Under the pieces are notes generated by a model. That model had not been told where the DNA came from, searched no databases, and was given only the letters and a program-made list of their open reading frames with translations. 64,000 nt of DNA from Pseudomonas brassicacearum (GTDB lineage Bacteria > Pseudomonadota > Gammaproteobacteria > Pseudomonadales > Pseudomonadaceae), in the NCBI RefSeq assembly GCF_009601685.2, contig NZ_CP045701.2, positions 1,364,001-1,428,000 on the forward strand, in the 5' to 3' direction. Positions 7,459 to 15,798 of the stretch are shown piece after piece (the first letter of the stretch is position 1; the number at the start of each line of letters is the position of its first letter). The position numbers and the translations under genes were made by a program.

Positions 7459-8205
7459 ATGATTCACGCCCCTAACGCCGTAGCCCGTCTGCGCGACCAG
7501 CGCATCGATGAAGGGATCAGGCCGATTCAGGCCCGTGGCTGGCGCGCGCCCCGTTGCAGCGCCTGCCGAGTGATCGAGAGCCATTGTCTATGCGCCTGGC
7601 GTCCGAGTGTCGAGACCCGATCCGGGGTCTGCCTGATCATGACCAGCAAGGAAGTGTTCAAACCGAGCAACACCGGTTGGCTGATTGCCGATGTGGTGCG
7701 CGACAATCACGCGTTCATCTGGTCGCGCACCGACGTCGACGAGCAGCTGCTGGCGCTGCTGAACGATCCGCAATGGCAACCATACCTGGTATTTCCGGGC
7801 GAATACGTCGAGCCATCGCGCGTTACCCACACGGTTGACTTCGATCATTCCAAGCGCCCGCTGTTCATTCTGCTGGATGCGACCTGGACCGAGGCGCGGA
7901 AGATTTTTCGTAAGAGTCCGTATTTCGACCGACTGCCGATCCTGAGCCTGCTGCCCGACAGACTGTCGCGTTACCGCCTGCGCCGTTCGACCCGCAGCGA
8001 GCACCTGTGCACCGCCGAAGTGGCGGCATTGTGCCTGGAACTGGCGGGGGACAGCGATGCCGCTTCGGCCCTGGACGCCTATTTCGATGTGTTCAGCCAG
8101 CATTACCTGGGCGCCAAGGGCCAACAGGAAGTGAACGTATCTACCCCGGCCCACGCCGAGTTGCAAGCCTTTATCCGTACGACGCAAGCAGTATTGGCCC
8201 AATAG
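7459..8205 (+). CDS. DTW-domain tRNA-uridine aminocarboxypropyltransferase
   Basis: 248 aa from the ATG at 7459; the frame is open upstream to 7375, but homologous proteins start near MIHAPNAVARLRDQR. A Cys cluster (C33, C36, C43, C45 in RCSACRVIESHCLC) probably binds metal. The family signature D-x-T-W is present as DATW (140-143), followed by TEARKIF. Proteins of this family (TapT/TuaA, E. coli YfiP) transfer the 3-amino-3-carboxypropyl group of SAM to tRNA uridine to make acp3U. The next gene, erdR, starts 213 nt downstream after a small hairpin (AACGCC/GGCGTT near 8298-8315). Confidence 0.85.
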   Translation: MIHAPNAVARLRDQRIDEGIRPIQARGWRAPRCSACRVIESHCLCAWRPSVETRSGVCLIMTSKEVFKPSNTGWLIADVVRDNHAFIWSRTDVDEQLLALLNDPQWQPYLVFPGEYVEPSRVTHTVDFDHSKRPLFILLDATWTEARKIFRKSPYFDRLPILSLLPDRLSRYRLRRSTRSEHLCTAEVAALCLELAGDSDAASALDAYFDVFSQHYLGAKGQQEVNVSTPAHAELQAFIRTTQAVLAQ

Positions 8206-8418
8206 TGGCCCATACTGGACACTGTGGCGGCCGTGCTGCTTGACCACCCCGGCTTCGCTGGGCATGCTTGGCGCCGACCAGGGCGCCGCCAAACTTTGAA
8301 ACGCCGTGTTTGGCGTTGCATGTGCCCCTGTAGATGCCGCTGCATGGCGGTGTCTTGAGTTGTCTTGGCGAGGCGCGAATGCATCGGGCCTGCCATTAAA
8401 AACAGGATCATTTGAAAA

Positions 8419-9072
8419 ATGGCCACATACGAAATCCTGATTGCCGATGATCACCCGCTCTTTCGCAGCGCGTTGCATCAGGCTGTGACCCTGGGCCTTG
8501 GCCCGGCTGTCCGGTTGACGGAGGTGGCCAGTATCGCGGAACTGGAGGTCCAGTTGACGGCGAAGGCCGATTGGGACCTGGTGTTGCTGGACCTGAACAT
8601 GCCCGGCGCCTATGGTTTTTCAGGGCTGGTGCTGTTGCGGGGCCAATACCCGCAGATCCCCGTGGTCATGGTCTCGGCCCAGGAAGAAGCCTCGGTGATG
8701 GTCAAGGCCCGGGAGTTCGGCGCCAGCGGATTCATACCCAAGTCCAGTTCCCTTGAGATGATTCAGAAGGCCGTGAAGGCGGTCCTGGACGGCGATGTCT
8801 GCTGGCCGCCCCAGGCGTTCGAAGCGGTGAGCGTGTCTGAGGAAGCCAAGGCCGCCAGCGAGGGGCTGGCCAGTCTCACGCCGCAGCAGTTCCGGGTGTT
8901 GACCATGGTCTGCGAAGGCTTGTTGAACAAGCAGATTGCCTACGAACTGAACGTTTCGGAAGCCACCATCAAGGCCCACGTCACGGCGATCTTTCGTAAA
9001 CTGAACGTGCGCACCCGGACCCAGGCGGCCTTGCTGCTGCAACAACTTGAGTCAATTTCGCCGCAGTCATAG
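8419..9072 (+). CDS. erdR: LuxR-type response regulator ErdR
   Basis: 217 aa. The N-terminal receiver domain has acidic residues D10/D11, the phosphoacceptor D58 in LVLLDLNMPG, and the conserved K in IPKSSS. The C-terminal LuxR-type helix-turn-helix (about 150-210) contains LTPQQFRVLTMVCEGLLNKQIA...ISEATIKAHVTAIFRKL-like sequence. It matches ErdR (PA3604), an orphan regulator tied to ethanol oxidation and carbon catabolism in P. aeruginosa, and dgkA follows it there as here. No cognate histidine kinase is adjacent. Confidence 0.9.
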   Translation: MATYEILIADDHPLFRSALHQAVTLGLGPAVRLTEVASIAELEVQLTAKADWDLVLLDLNMPGAYGFSGLVLLRGQYPQIPVVMVSAQEEASVMVKAREFGASGFIPKSSSLEMIQKAVKAVLDGDVCWPPQAFEAVSVSEEAKAASEGLASLTPQQFRVLTMVCEGLLNKQIAYELNVSEATIKAHVTAIFRKLNVRTRTQAALLLQQLESISPQS

Positions 9073-9144
9073 TGTTCCAGTTCACGCTTTTTTGACCGGG
9101 TATGAATTAGCTTCTCCACTCCTTTTCGATCAGTTGCCCACACT

Positions 9145-9507
9145 ATGTCACCTTTTAAAGGCCAGACCGGCCTGAAACGCATCCTCAACGCCTCTGGCTA
9201 TTCCTTGGACGGGCTGCGTGCGGCTTTTGTCGGCGAAGCGGCTTTCCGTCAGTTGGTGCTGCTCAACGTCGTGTTGATTCCGTTGTCATTCTTCCTGAAC
9301 GTCAGTCGTGTCGAGCAGGCGCTGCTGATTGCCGTGTGCCTGTTGGCATTGATCGTGGAATTGCTCAACTCGGCGGTGGAGGCGGCCATCGACCGCATCT
9401 CCCTGGAGCTGCACCCGTTGTCAAAAAACGCCAAGGACATGGGCAGCGCTGCCCAGTTCGTTGCCCTGACGATGATCGCGTTGGTGTGGGGCGTGGTGCT
9501 GCTGTAA
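9145..9507 (+). CDS. dgkA: Diacylglycerol kinase
   Basis: 120 aa, the normal size. It is a small three-helix inner-membrane enzyme: GEAAFRQLVLLNVVLIPLSFFL, then ALLIAVCLLALIVELLNSAVEAAIDRIS with the catalytic/metal-binding ELLNSA.EA..D motif, then AAQFVALTMIALVWGVVLL. It phosphorylates diacylglycerol to recycle lipid produced during membrane-derived glucan synthesis. It converges with finR, only 4 nt apart. Confidence 0.95.
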   Translation: MSPFKGQTGLKRILNASGYSLDGLRAAFVGEAAFRQLVLLNVVLIPLSFFLNVSRVEQALLIAVCLLALIVELLNSAVEAAIDRISLELHPLSKNAKDMGSAAQFVALTMIALVWGVVLL

Positions 9508-9511
9508 CGGC

Positions 9512-10438
9512 TCAGGCAATGGTCGGCAACACGATTTCGTCGCTGCGCTGGGCCCCGGCGGTGAAAGCCCGGCACAGCTCGAGGAATTCGCGCATGGCCG
9601 AGGTCTGGTACTTCTGTTTATGCCAGATGAAATAGAACTGCCGCGCCAGGTCCATGTCCGGGGTTTCCACTGCGACGAGACTGCCGCGGCGGAAGGCATC
9701 GCGCAGGGCCAGGCGTGATATGCAGCCAATGCCCAGGCCGGACTCCACGGCGCGCTTGATCGCTTCGGTGTGTTCCAGTTCCAGGCGGATATTCAGCGCG
9801 CTACGGTGGTGACGCATGGCCTGGTCGAAGGTCAAGCGTGTGCCGGAACCCTGTTCCCGTAGAATCCACGCTTCATGGGTCAGTTCCTCCATGGTCGCCA
9901 GGCCGCGCTTGGCCAGCGGGTGTTGAGGTGCGCAGAACACCACCAGTTCGTCCTCGACCCAGCTCTGTACCTCGATGTCCGGATGGCTGCAGTCGCCTTC
10001 GATTAGACCCAGATCAATTTCATAGTGAGCAACCTGGTGCACGATATTGGCAGTGTTCTGCACATGCAGCTTCACCTGGCTTTCTGGATGGCGTTGCATG
10101 AATCCGCCGATCAGCAAGGTCGCCAGGTAATTGCCGATGGTCAGCGTGGCACCGACCGCCAGTGAGCCAAAACCGGACTTGCCGTTGAGCAGGTCTTCGA
10201 TTTCCTTGGCCTGGTCCAGCAGCGCCACTGCCTGGGGCAGCAGTTGTTTGCCCAGGGCGTTGAGGCTCAGGCGCTTGCCGGCACGGTCGAACAATTGGCA
10301 GCTCGATTGCCGCTCCAGTTCGGTGATGGAGGTGCTGGCCGCCGACTGCGACAAATTGAGTTGGCCCGCAGCGCGAGACACGCTTTCCTGCTGGGCGACG
10401 GCGACGAAGACTTGAAGTTGACGGAGAGTAAATCGCAT
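9512..10438 (-). CDS. finR: LysR-family regulator FinR
   Basis: 308 aa from the ATG at 10438; the upstream in-frame extension lacks a ribosome site. N-terminal winged helix-turn-helix: MRFTLRQLQVFVAVAQQESV...SQSAASTSITELE. The C-terminal LysR substrate-binding domain includes GLIEGDCSHPDIEVQ and RAVESGLGIGCISRLAL. It is transcribed divergently from fpr, exactly as finR-fpr in P. putida and P. aeruginosa. There FinR activates fpr under superoxide stress and affects sulfur metabolism. The 121-nt intergenic region should hold its operator. Confidence 0.9.
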   Translation of the reverse strand: MRFTLRQLQVFVAVAQQESVSRAAGQLNLSQSAASTSITELERQSSCQLFDRAGKRLSLNALGKQLLPQAVALLDQAKEIEDLLNGKSGFGSLAVGATLTIGNYLATLLIGGFMQRHPESQVKLHVQNTANIVHQVAHYEIDLGLIEGDCSHPDIEVQSWVEDELVVFCAPQHPLAKRGLATMEELTHEAWILREQGSGTRLTFDQAMRHHRSALNIRLELEHTEAIKRAVESGLGIGCISRLALRDAFRRGSLVAVETPDMDLARQFYFIWHKQKYQTSAMREFLELCRAFTAGAQRSDEIVLPTIA

Positions 10439-10559
10439 ATCTATATAACCGATAACCCTTATCTTAATAATCCATTTAACAGATATTGTCGCCGCCATTA
10501 GAATGCGATGCAATTGCGCAGATTATCGGCGCAGGCATTATTCCCAGGAGTCCCCGTAC
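10439..10559. promoter_or_regulatory. Divergent finR/fpr promoter region
   Basis: The 121-nt AT-rich spacer between two divergently transcribed genes is the only place for the fpr promoter and the FinR operator known from P. putida. I did not pick out an exact LysR T-N11-A operator with confidence. CCAGGAG before the fpr ATG is its ribosome site. Confidence 0.6.
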
Positions 10560-11339
10560 ATGAGCAACATGAACCACGAGCGTGTCCTCAGTGTTCATCA
10601 CTGGAACGACACTCTGTTCAGCTTCAAGTGCACCCGCGATCCGGGCCTGCGCTTCGAGAACGGTCAGTTCGTGATGATCGGCCTGCAACAGCCCAATGGC
10701 CGCCCGCTTATGCGCGCTTACTCGATTGCCAGCCCGAACTGGGAAGAGCATCTCGAATTCTTCAGCATCAAGGTGCCTGATGGTCCACTGACCTCCCAGT
10801 TGCAGCACCTGAAGGAAGGCGACGAGATCATCATCAGCAAGAAACCCACCGGCACCCTCGTGCTGGACGATCTCAAGCCTGGCAAGCATTTGTACCTGCT
10901 CAGCACCGGTACTGGTCTGGCGCCGTTCATGAGCGTCATCCAGGATCCGGAAACCTATGAGCGTTTCGAAAAAGTGATCCTGTGCCACGGCGTGCGTTAC
11001 GTCAATGAAGTCGCTTACCGCGAGTTCATCACCGAACATTTGCCGCAGAACGAGTTCTTCGGCGAAGCGCTGCGTGAAAAGCTGATCTACTACCCGACCG
11101 TGACGCGCGAGCCGTTCGAGAACGAAGGCCGCCTGACCGACCTGATGCGCAGCGGCAAGCTGTTCCGCGACATCGGCCTGCCACCGATCAACCCGCAGGA
11201 CGACCGTGCCATGTTGTGCGGCAGCCCGAGCATGCTCGACGAGACCAGCGAAGTGCTCAACAGCTTTGGCCTGACCGTTTCGCCGCGCATGCGCGAGCCG
11301 GGTGATTACCTGATCGAGCGGGCGTTTGTAGAGAAGTAA
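10560..11339 (+). CDS. fpr: Ferredoxin-NADP(+) reductase
   Basis: 259 aa. I chose the ATG at 10560 because CCAGGAG is upstream and MSNMNHERVLSVHHWNDTLFSF is the standard Fpr N-terminus. The FAD-binding motif RAYSIASP starts at R52. The NADP-binding region has STGTGLAPFMSVIQD and the C-terminal domain has AMLCGSPSMLDET. The C-terminus FVEK is that of bacterial subclass I/II FPRs. It moves electrons between NADPH and ferredoxin or flavodoxin and is part of the oxidative-stress response controlled by FinR. Confidence 0.96.
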   Translation: MSNMNHERVLSVHHWNDTLFSFKCTRDPGLRFENGQFVMIGLQQPNGRPLMRAYSIASPNWEEHLEFFSIKVPDGPLTSQLQHLKEGDEIIISKKPTGTLVLDDLKPGKHLYLLSTGTGLAPFMSVIQDPETYERFEKVILCHGVRYVNEVAYREFITEHLPQNEFFGEALREKLIYYPTVTREPFENEGRLTDLMRSGKLFRDIGLPPINPQDDRAMLCGSPSMLDETSEVLNSFGLTVSPRMREPGDYLIERAFVEK

Positions 11340-11383
11340 CCCTCGGTTTATACGGTGGCAGCGACTCGATCTAACAGTTGCCC

Positions 11384-11428
11384 ACAAAAAAGCCCGCGTC
11401 GCCTGATGAAGGCAGCGCGGGCTTTTTC
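11384..11428. terminator. Bidirectional terminator between fpr and trmO
   Basis: AGCCCGCG (11391-11398) pairs with CGCGGGCT (11416-11423), with an inner GCC/GGC pair. It is bounded by six or more A on the left and a T run on the right, so it can serve both converging genes. Confidence 0.9.
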
Positions 11429-11438
11429 GTTCTGGTGG

Positions 11439-12137
11439 TTACGGTTTCGCTGGAATCACTTCCAGTACCCGAATCAACCCCGCCTGCGGATAATGCCAGC
11501 GAACGTCCAGGTCCCAGAACTGCGCGCCATATTCCCGTTCGGCGGTAGGAACCTGGTACGCCGGGCGTGGGTCTTGGGCCAGGCACTGTTCAATGAGCGC
11601 CACCAAGGGCTCTCCCAGGCGCGTGGCATGTTCGCGGGCTTGAAGCAGGGCAGTGTCCGCCCATTGCACCGGAATCAATTCAGGCGCTGCGCTGGCGATG
11701 CTGTTGGAGGCCGAGTCGATGATGTCGGCGTAGGGCATGTAGGGCTTGATGTCGAGCACTGGCGTGCCGTCCAGCAAGTCGATACCCGAGATCCACAGGC
11801 GCCCGGCTTCGACCCGATCCAGCTTCACCACCGACTGGCCGATGCCGTTGGGGCGGTGGGTGGCGCGGGTGGCGAATACACCCATGGACTTGTTACCGCC
11901 CAGGCGCGGCGGACGGACCTTCAACCGTGGCTTGTCTTCCAGGGACTGATGAAACAGGAACAACAGCCAGACATGGCTGACCTGCTCCAGCCCCTGCACC
12001 GCCTCGCCCTGATCGAACGGCGCCACCAGCTCCAGCACACCACGCGCGGCCGGGGCCAGTTGCGGCTGGCGGGGGATGGCGAACTTCTCCTTGAAGCAGG
12101 AGCGGACGAAGCCGATGGGGGAGACGCTGTAAGTCAT
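11439..12137 (-). CDS. trmO: tRNA (t6A37) N6-methyltransferase TrmO
   Basis: 232 aa, typical length. The TsaA/TrmO beta-barrel SAM-binding domain is shown by VSPIGFVRSCFKEKFAIPRQ, the GLEQVSHVWLLFLFH segment, and the signature GVFATRATHRPNGIGQSVVKL, followed by DIKPYMPYAD. The enzyme N6-methylates t6A37 of tRNA-Thr(GGU). The C-terminal part (PAYQVPTAEREYGAQFWDLDV) is the extension seen in gammaproteobacterial TrmO. It heads a leftward group with DUF1456, pseudouridine-synthase-like and GNAT genes. Confidence 0.93.
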   Translation of the reverse strand: MTYSVSPIGFVRSCFKEKFAIPRQPQLAPAARGVLELVAPFDQGEAVQGLEQVSHVWLLFLFHQSLEDKPRLKVRPPRLGGNKSMGVFATRATHRPNGIGQSVVKLDRVEAGRLWISGIDLLDGTPVLDIKPYMPYADIIDSASNSIASAAPELIPVQWADTALLQAREHATRLGEPLVALIEQCLAQDPRPAYQVPTAEREYGAQFWDLDVRWHYPQAGLIRVLEVIPAKP

Positions 12138-12170
12138 GGGTTGGGAACGATCAGGGCGACCATGGGGGTG

Positions 12171-12632
12171 TCAGCCGCGCACGCGCAGGGTCAGGCCCTT
12201 GAGGAAGTTGCGCAGCAGCTGGTCGCCACACGGACGGTAGTTGGTGTGGCCGAACTTGCGGAACAGCGCGCTCAGTTCCGGCTTGGACACCGGGAACTCG
12301 GCGGCCTTGAGGATCGCGTGCATGTCGTCTTCCTTCAGCTCGAAGGCCACTCGCAGTTTCTTGAGGATGATGTTGTTGGTCACCGGCACTTCGATCGGCT
12401 GTGGTGGACGGCTTTCGTCCTTGCCACGCTTGAAGATCACCAGGCCATCGAGAAAATGCGCCATGACCTCGTCAGGGCAGAACACGAAGCCTTCTTCCTC
12501 GTCTTTCTTGAGGTAGCCCGCCAGGTCCGCCAGGGAGACGTCCAGGCCGCCCAGCTTGATGATCTCGATGACTTTCTTGTCGCTGATGTCGAGCATGTAG
12601 CGCACGCTGCGCAGTACGTCGTTGTGAATCAT
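12171..12632 (-). CDS. DUF1456 (YehS-like) protein
   Basis: 153 aa. Two tandem copies of the DUF1456 domain are visible. The first begins NDVLRSVRYMLDISDKKVIEIIKLGG, the second begins NNIILKKLRVAFELKEDDMHAILKAAEF and ends GDQLLRNFLKGL. Helical and soluble, with no catalytic motif. E. coli YehS is the nearest named relative, and its function is not established. It lies between trmO and a pseudouridine-synthase-like gene, all in the same direction, so it may be co-transcribed. Confidence 0.88.
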   Translation of the reverse strand: MIHNDVLRSVRYMLDISDKKVIEIIKLGGLDVSLADLAGYLKKDEEEGFVFCPDEVMAHFLDGLVIFKRGKDESRPPQPIEVPVTNNIILKKLRVAFELKEDDMHAILKAAEFPVSKPELSALFRKFGHTNYRPCGDQLLRNFLKGLTLRVRG

Positions 12633-12689
12633 GTGTGCAGTCCTGATCAATCGGCAGTGGGCGCCCCGGTTCGGTGCGGCGCCGGAAAG

Positions 12690-13400
12690 TTAGAATTTCT
12701 CTTTGGCAGACAGGTAGCGCCACTGGCCCAGCGGCACCTTGCCGATGGACACGCCGCCGATGCGAATGCGGCGAATGGCGACGACCTTGAGCCCAACCGC
12801 CTGGCAAAACAGAGCGATCACGCCGGGCTGCGGGTTCTTCATGGCAAAGCGCAGGCGGTTCTCGTTCTGCCAGCTGGCCTTGACCGCCGGCAGCTCTTTG
12901 CCCTTGTAGGTCAAGCCATGGTTCAGGCGATTGAGGCCATGGGCGACCATCTCGCCTTCGACTTCCACCACGTATTCCTGCTCGATCTTGGCGGCGTCGG
13001 CGGTGAGCTTGCGCAAGATCTTCCAGTCCTGGGTGAACACCAGCAGCCCGCTGGCGTTGGCCTGCAGGTCGGCGCTGGCGGTCAGGCGCAGGAAATGACC
13101 CTTGAGCGGCCGCTTGCCGAAGCGATGTTCTTCACTCAGGGTTTGCGGTCCAAGGGAAGCCATGGCGGTGTCTACATCCATGCCAGCAGGCGCATTCAGC
13201 AGGAGCGTTACGGGCTCCGGCGCGGTGGCCTTGGCCTCGGGGTCGAGTTCGACCTTCTGGGTGGTGACCTTGAACTGCGGCTCATCGATCACTTCGCCAT
13301 CCACGGTGACCCAGCCGCCCTCGATGAACAACTCAGCCTCCCGACGGGAACAGCCGACGAGTTCGATGAGGCGTTTGGAGAGACGAATCGGGTCAGTCAT
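12690..13400 (-). CDS. Pseudouridine synthase-like protein with altered active site
   Basis: 236 aa. N-terminal S4 RNA-binding domain (LSKRLIELVGCSRREAELFIEGGWVTVDG, about 7-35), then the RsuA/RluB-type catalytic fold (EYVVEVEG, QCVVGL-like FCQAVGLKVVAIRRIRIGGVSIG near the C-terminus). Family members make pseudouridine in rRNA using an Asp in the motif G-R-L-D-x-x-T-x-G-L-L. Here the aligned stretch is ADLQANASGLL (110-120), so the aligned Asp position is Gln113, and Arg is Asp111. I confirmed the codons on the minus strand. It may be inactive as a synthase, or use Asp111 with a local shift. Confidence 0.85.
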   Translation of the reverse strand: MTDPIRLSKRLIELVGCSRREAELFIEGGWVTVDGEVIDEPQFKVTTQKVELDPEAKATAPEPVTLLLNAPAGMDVDTAMASLGPQTLSEEHRFGKRPLKGHFLRLTASADLQANASGLLVFTQDWKILRKLTADAAKIEQEYVVEVEGEMVAHGLNRLNHGLTYKGKELPAVKASWQNENRLRFAMKNPQPGVIALFCQAVGLKVVAIRRIRIGGVSIGKVPLGQWRYLSAKEKF

Positions 13401-13483
13401 GACGGGGGCCGTAACAAAAAGAGGGTGGGCATTGTACCTGCCTGGCGCCGGTTAATCGCGGGTCCATTTGCCTCATGCCGTTT

Positions 13484-13957
13484 TTAGCCGCGCCCAGCCT
13501 TCAGGTCGGGTTGCTTGTAGCGCATGTGCAGCAGTGGGTAGGGCTGGTTCATGCCATCTTTTGCCGAGCGCCCGACCACCTCGAAACCTTGCTTGAGATA
13601 AAAGCCCAGGGCTTGCGGGTTCTGCTCGTTGACGTCCAGTTGATCGGCATTCAGGTGTTCCATGGCGTAGCGCAGCAGCTGCTTGCCCAAGCCTTGGCCT
13701 CGGTGTTGCGGGGCAATGAAGAGCATCTCGATCTTGCCCGCCGCGACGCCGGCGAAACCGGTGATCCGCTGGCGCGCGTCCCGGGTGCAAATGAGCATCA
13801 CCGCATCCAGGTAACGGGTGAGCACCAGGTTCTTCAGCAGCTCGATGTAGCTGTCCGGCAGGAAGTCGTGGGTGGCGCGTACCGAAGCCTCCCACACCTG
13901 GGTCAGTTCCTGGTAATCGCTCGGTTTGGGTGTGTGGATGACCGAATGCTGACGCAT
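13484..13957 (-). CDS. GNAT-family N-acetyltransferase
   Basis: 157 aa from the ATG at 13957. The acetyl-CoA pyrophosphate-binding loop is IAPQHRGQGLGKQLLRYAM, followed by the LDVNEQNPQALGFYLKQGFEVVGRS segment typical of GNAT motifs A and B. It resembles YjaB-like acetyltransferases (HDFLPDSYIE near the N-terminus). The acyl acceptor is unknown. It is the last gene of the leftward group that starts with rimO, but is separated from rimO by a terminator and a REP pair. Confidence 0.88.
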   Translation of the reverse strand: MRQHSVIHTPKPSDYQELTQVWEASVRATHDFLPDSYIELLKNLVLTRYLDAVMLICTRDARQRITGFAGVAAGKIEMLFIAPQHRGQGLGKQLLRYAMEHLNADQLDVNEQNPQALGFYLKQGFEVVGRSAKDGMNQPYPLLHMRYKQPDLKAGRG

Positions 13958-14000
13958 GCCCGCCTGTTCCTTGCGCTGGATATCTCCATACGATAGCTGC

Positions 14001-14040
14001 AAAAAAGCCCCGTATCTTGTGGCAAGAGCGGGGCTTTTCA
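14001..14040 (-). terminator. Terminator downstream of rimO
   Basis: AAGCCCCG (14005-14012) pairs with CGGGGCTT (14029-14036), with an inner CTTG/CAAG helix. On the minus strand a run of T follows, placing it after rimO. Confidence 0.85.
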
Positions 14041-14063
14041 ATTTTTTACCGAGTTTCGCAAGA

Positions 14064-14162
14064 GCCTGTGGGAGCACAGCTTGCTCGCGATGGCGGAGCA
14101 TCAGTCAACATTTGCAGTGGCTGACACTGGGCTATCGCGAGCAAGCTTTGCTCCCGCAGGCC
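14064..14162. repeat. REP pair (BIME-like inverted repeat)
   Basis: CCTGTGGGAGCACAGCTTGC and its inverted partner GCAAGCTTTGCTCCCGCAGG face each other over about 100 nt, each with an internal GCTTGCTCGCGAT-type palindrome. This is the common extragenic REP sequence of fluorescent pseudomonads. It lies between rimO and its terminator. Confidence 0.85.
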
Positions 14163-14185
14163 AACCGATCTGCTCAGTTCACAAA

Positions 14186-15526
14186 TCAACCGATCTGCTC
14201 AGCCCACAAATCATACTCATCGGCGTCGGTCACCTTGCACCAGACCTTGTCGCCCGGCTTGAGGTTGCTGCCATTGTCGATGAAGACGTTGCCGTCGATT
14301 TCCGGGGCGTCGAAGAAGCAGCGGCCCACGGCGCCTTGTTCGTCCACTTCATCTACCAGCACTTCGATTTCACGGCCGATGCGCATTTGCAGGCGCGCCG
14401 AGCTGATGGCCTGCTGGTGCGCCATGAAGCGCTCCCAACGGTCCTGCTTGACGTCGTCCGGCACCACGTCCAGGTCCAGGTCGTTGGCCGGTGCGCCTTC
14501 GACAGGGGAATACTGGAAGCAGCCGACGCGGTCGAGCTGGGCTTCGGTCAGCCAGTCCAAGAGGTACTGGAAGTCTTCTTCGGTTTCACCGGGGAAGCCG
14601 ACGATGAAGGTCGAACGGATGATCAGGTCCGGGCAGATTTCGCGCCAGTTCTTGATGCGGGCCAGGGTCTTGTCTTCGAACGCCGGGCGCTTCATGGCCT
14701 TGAGGACTTTCGGGCTGGCGTGCTGGAACGGGATGTCCAGGTACGGCAGGATCTTGCCGGCCGCCATCAGTGGGATCAGTTCGTCGACGTGCGGATACGG
14801 GTAGACGTAGTGCAGGCGGACCCAGACGCCGAGAGTGCTGAGGGCTTCGCACAGTTCGGTCATGCGGGTTTTCACCGGGGCGCCATTCCAGAAACCGGTG
14901 CGGTATTTCACGTCGACACCGTAGGCGCTGGTGTCCTGGGAGATCACCAGCAGTTCCTTGACGCCGGCCTTGACCAGGCGCTGGGCCTCGTCGAGCACAT
15001 CGCCCACCGGACGGCTCACCAGCTTGCCGCGCATCGACGGGATGATGCAGAAGCTGCAGCTGTGGTTGCAGCCTTCGGAAATCTTCAGGTAGGCGTAGTG
15101 GCGCGGGGTCAGCTTGATCCCTTGTGGCGGCACCAGGTCGATCAGCGGGTTGTGGTCCTGGCGCGGTGGTACCACTTCGTGCACGGCGTTGACCACTTGC
15201 TCGTATTGCTGTGGACCGGTCACGGACAAGACGCTTGGGTGCACGTTGCGGATGTTGCCTTCTTCCACGCCCATGCAGCCGGTGACGATGACCTTGCCGT
15301 TTTCCTTGATGGCTTCGCCGATCACTTCCAGGGATTCAGCCTTGGCCGAGTCGATGAAGCCGCAGGTGTTGACCACGACCACGTCGGCGTCCTGATACGT
15401 AGACACAACATCATAGCCTTCCATGCGCAGCTGGGTCAGGATGCGCTCGGAGTCGACCAGAGCCTTCGGGCAACCCAGGGATACGAAGCCAACCTTCGGA
15501 TTGGCTGGCGCGGTAGTGGTGGACAT
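14186..15526 (-). CDS. rimO: Ribosomal protein S12 methylthiotransferase RimO
   Basis: 446 aa. Three domains: N-terminal UPF0004 with cluster cysteines ([25 protein letters not shown]), radical-SAM core with CxxxCxxC as [11 protein letters not shown], and a C-terminal TRAM domain ([21 protein letters not shown]). It methylthiolates the conserved Asp of ribosomal protein S12. The start at 15526 gives [19 protein letters not shown], the usual N-terminus. It is divergent from kup. Confidence 0.97.
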   Translation of the reverse strand: MSTTTAPANPKVGFVSLGCPKALVDSERILTQLRMEGYDVVSTYQDADVVVVNTCGFIDSAKAESLEVIGEAIKENGKVIVTGCMGVEEGNIRNVHPSVLSVTGPQQYEQVVNAVHEVVPPRQDHNPLIDLVPPQGIKLTPRHYAYLKISEGCNHSCSFCIIPSMRGKLVSRPVGDVLDEAQRLVKAGVKELLVISQDTSAYGVDVKYRTGFWNGAPVKTRMTELCEALSTLGVWVRLHYVYPYPHVDELIPLMAAGKILPYLDIPFQHASPKVLKAMKRPAFEDKTLARIKNWREICPDLIIRSTFIVGFPGETEEDFQYLLDWLTEAQLDRVGCFQYSPVEGAPANDLDLDVVPDDVKQDRWERFMAHQQAISSARLQMRIGREIEVLVDEVDEQGAVGRCFFDAPEIDGNVFIDNGSNLKPGDKVWCKVTDADEYDLWAEQIG

Positions 15527-15798
15527 GTCTAACCTCGGTGTAAGGGGGATCGTCTCTTGCCGAGACAGGGCGCCTGGCGCGCCTCTGATCAAAAAGTGCG
15601 CAATTCTATCTGTGGCCGGGCTGCTTGACCAGCTTTATACCGGGAAATGCGACGAGTGCTGCGCTATGCTTCGCGCCTTTGCTACCCGGTGAATCTTTAC
15701 CGTTAAGCGATTGGTTGTAGCGGCAGTTACAGGAGTGCCGGCTGGGATAAGCCTTGTGCTTCTTATTAGAACGGTGGATCAGGCAGTAGGGGTATTGA

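Noticed and set aside
9145..9507. Two-component partner kinase for erdR
   Set aside because: The following gene is diacylglycerol kinase, a lipid enzyme, not a histidine kinase.
11355..13487. A 710-codon plus-strand frame over trmO, DUF1456 and the pseudouridine synthase-like gene
   Set aside because: The minus strand has three well-supported proteins with correct starts; the long plus frame is low-complexity Gln/His/Asp-rich antisense.
14081..15532. A 483-codon frame antisense to rimO
   Set aside because: rimO on the minus strand is complete with all motifs; the antisense product has no domain.
15527..15798. Riboswitch upstream of kup
   Set aside because: No conserved riboswitch core could be seen; the gap only needs to hold two divergent promoters.
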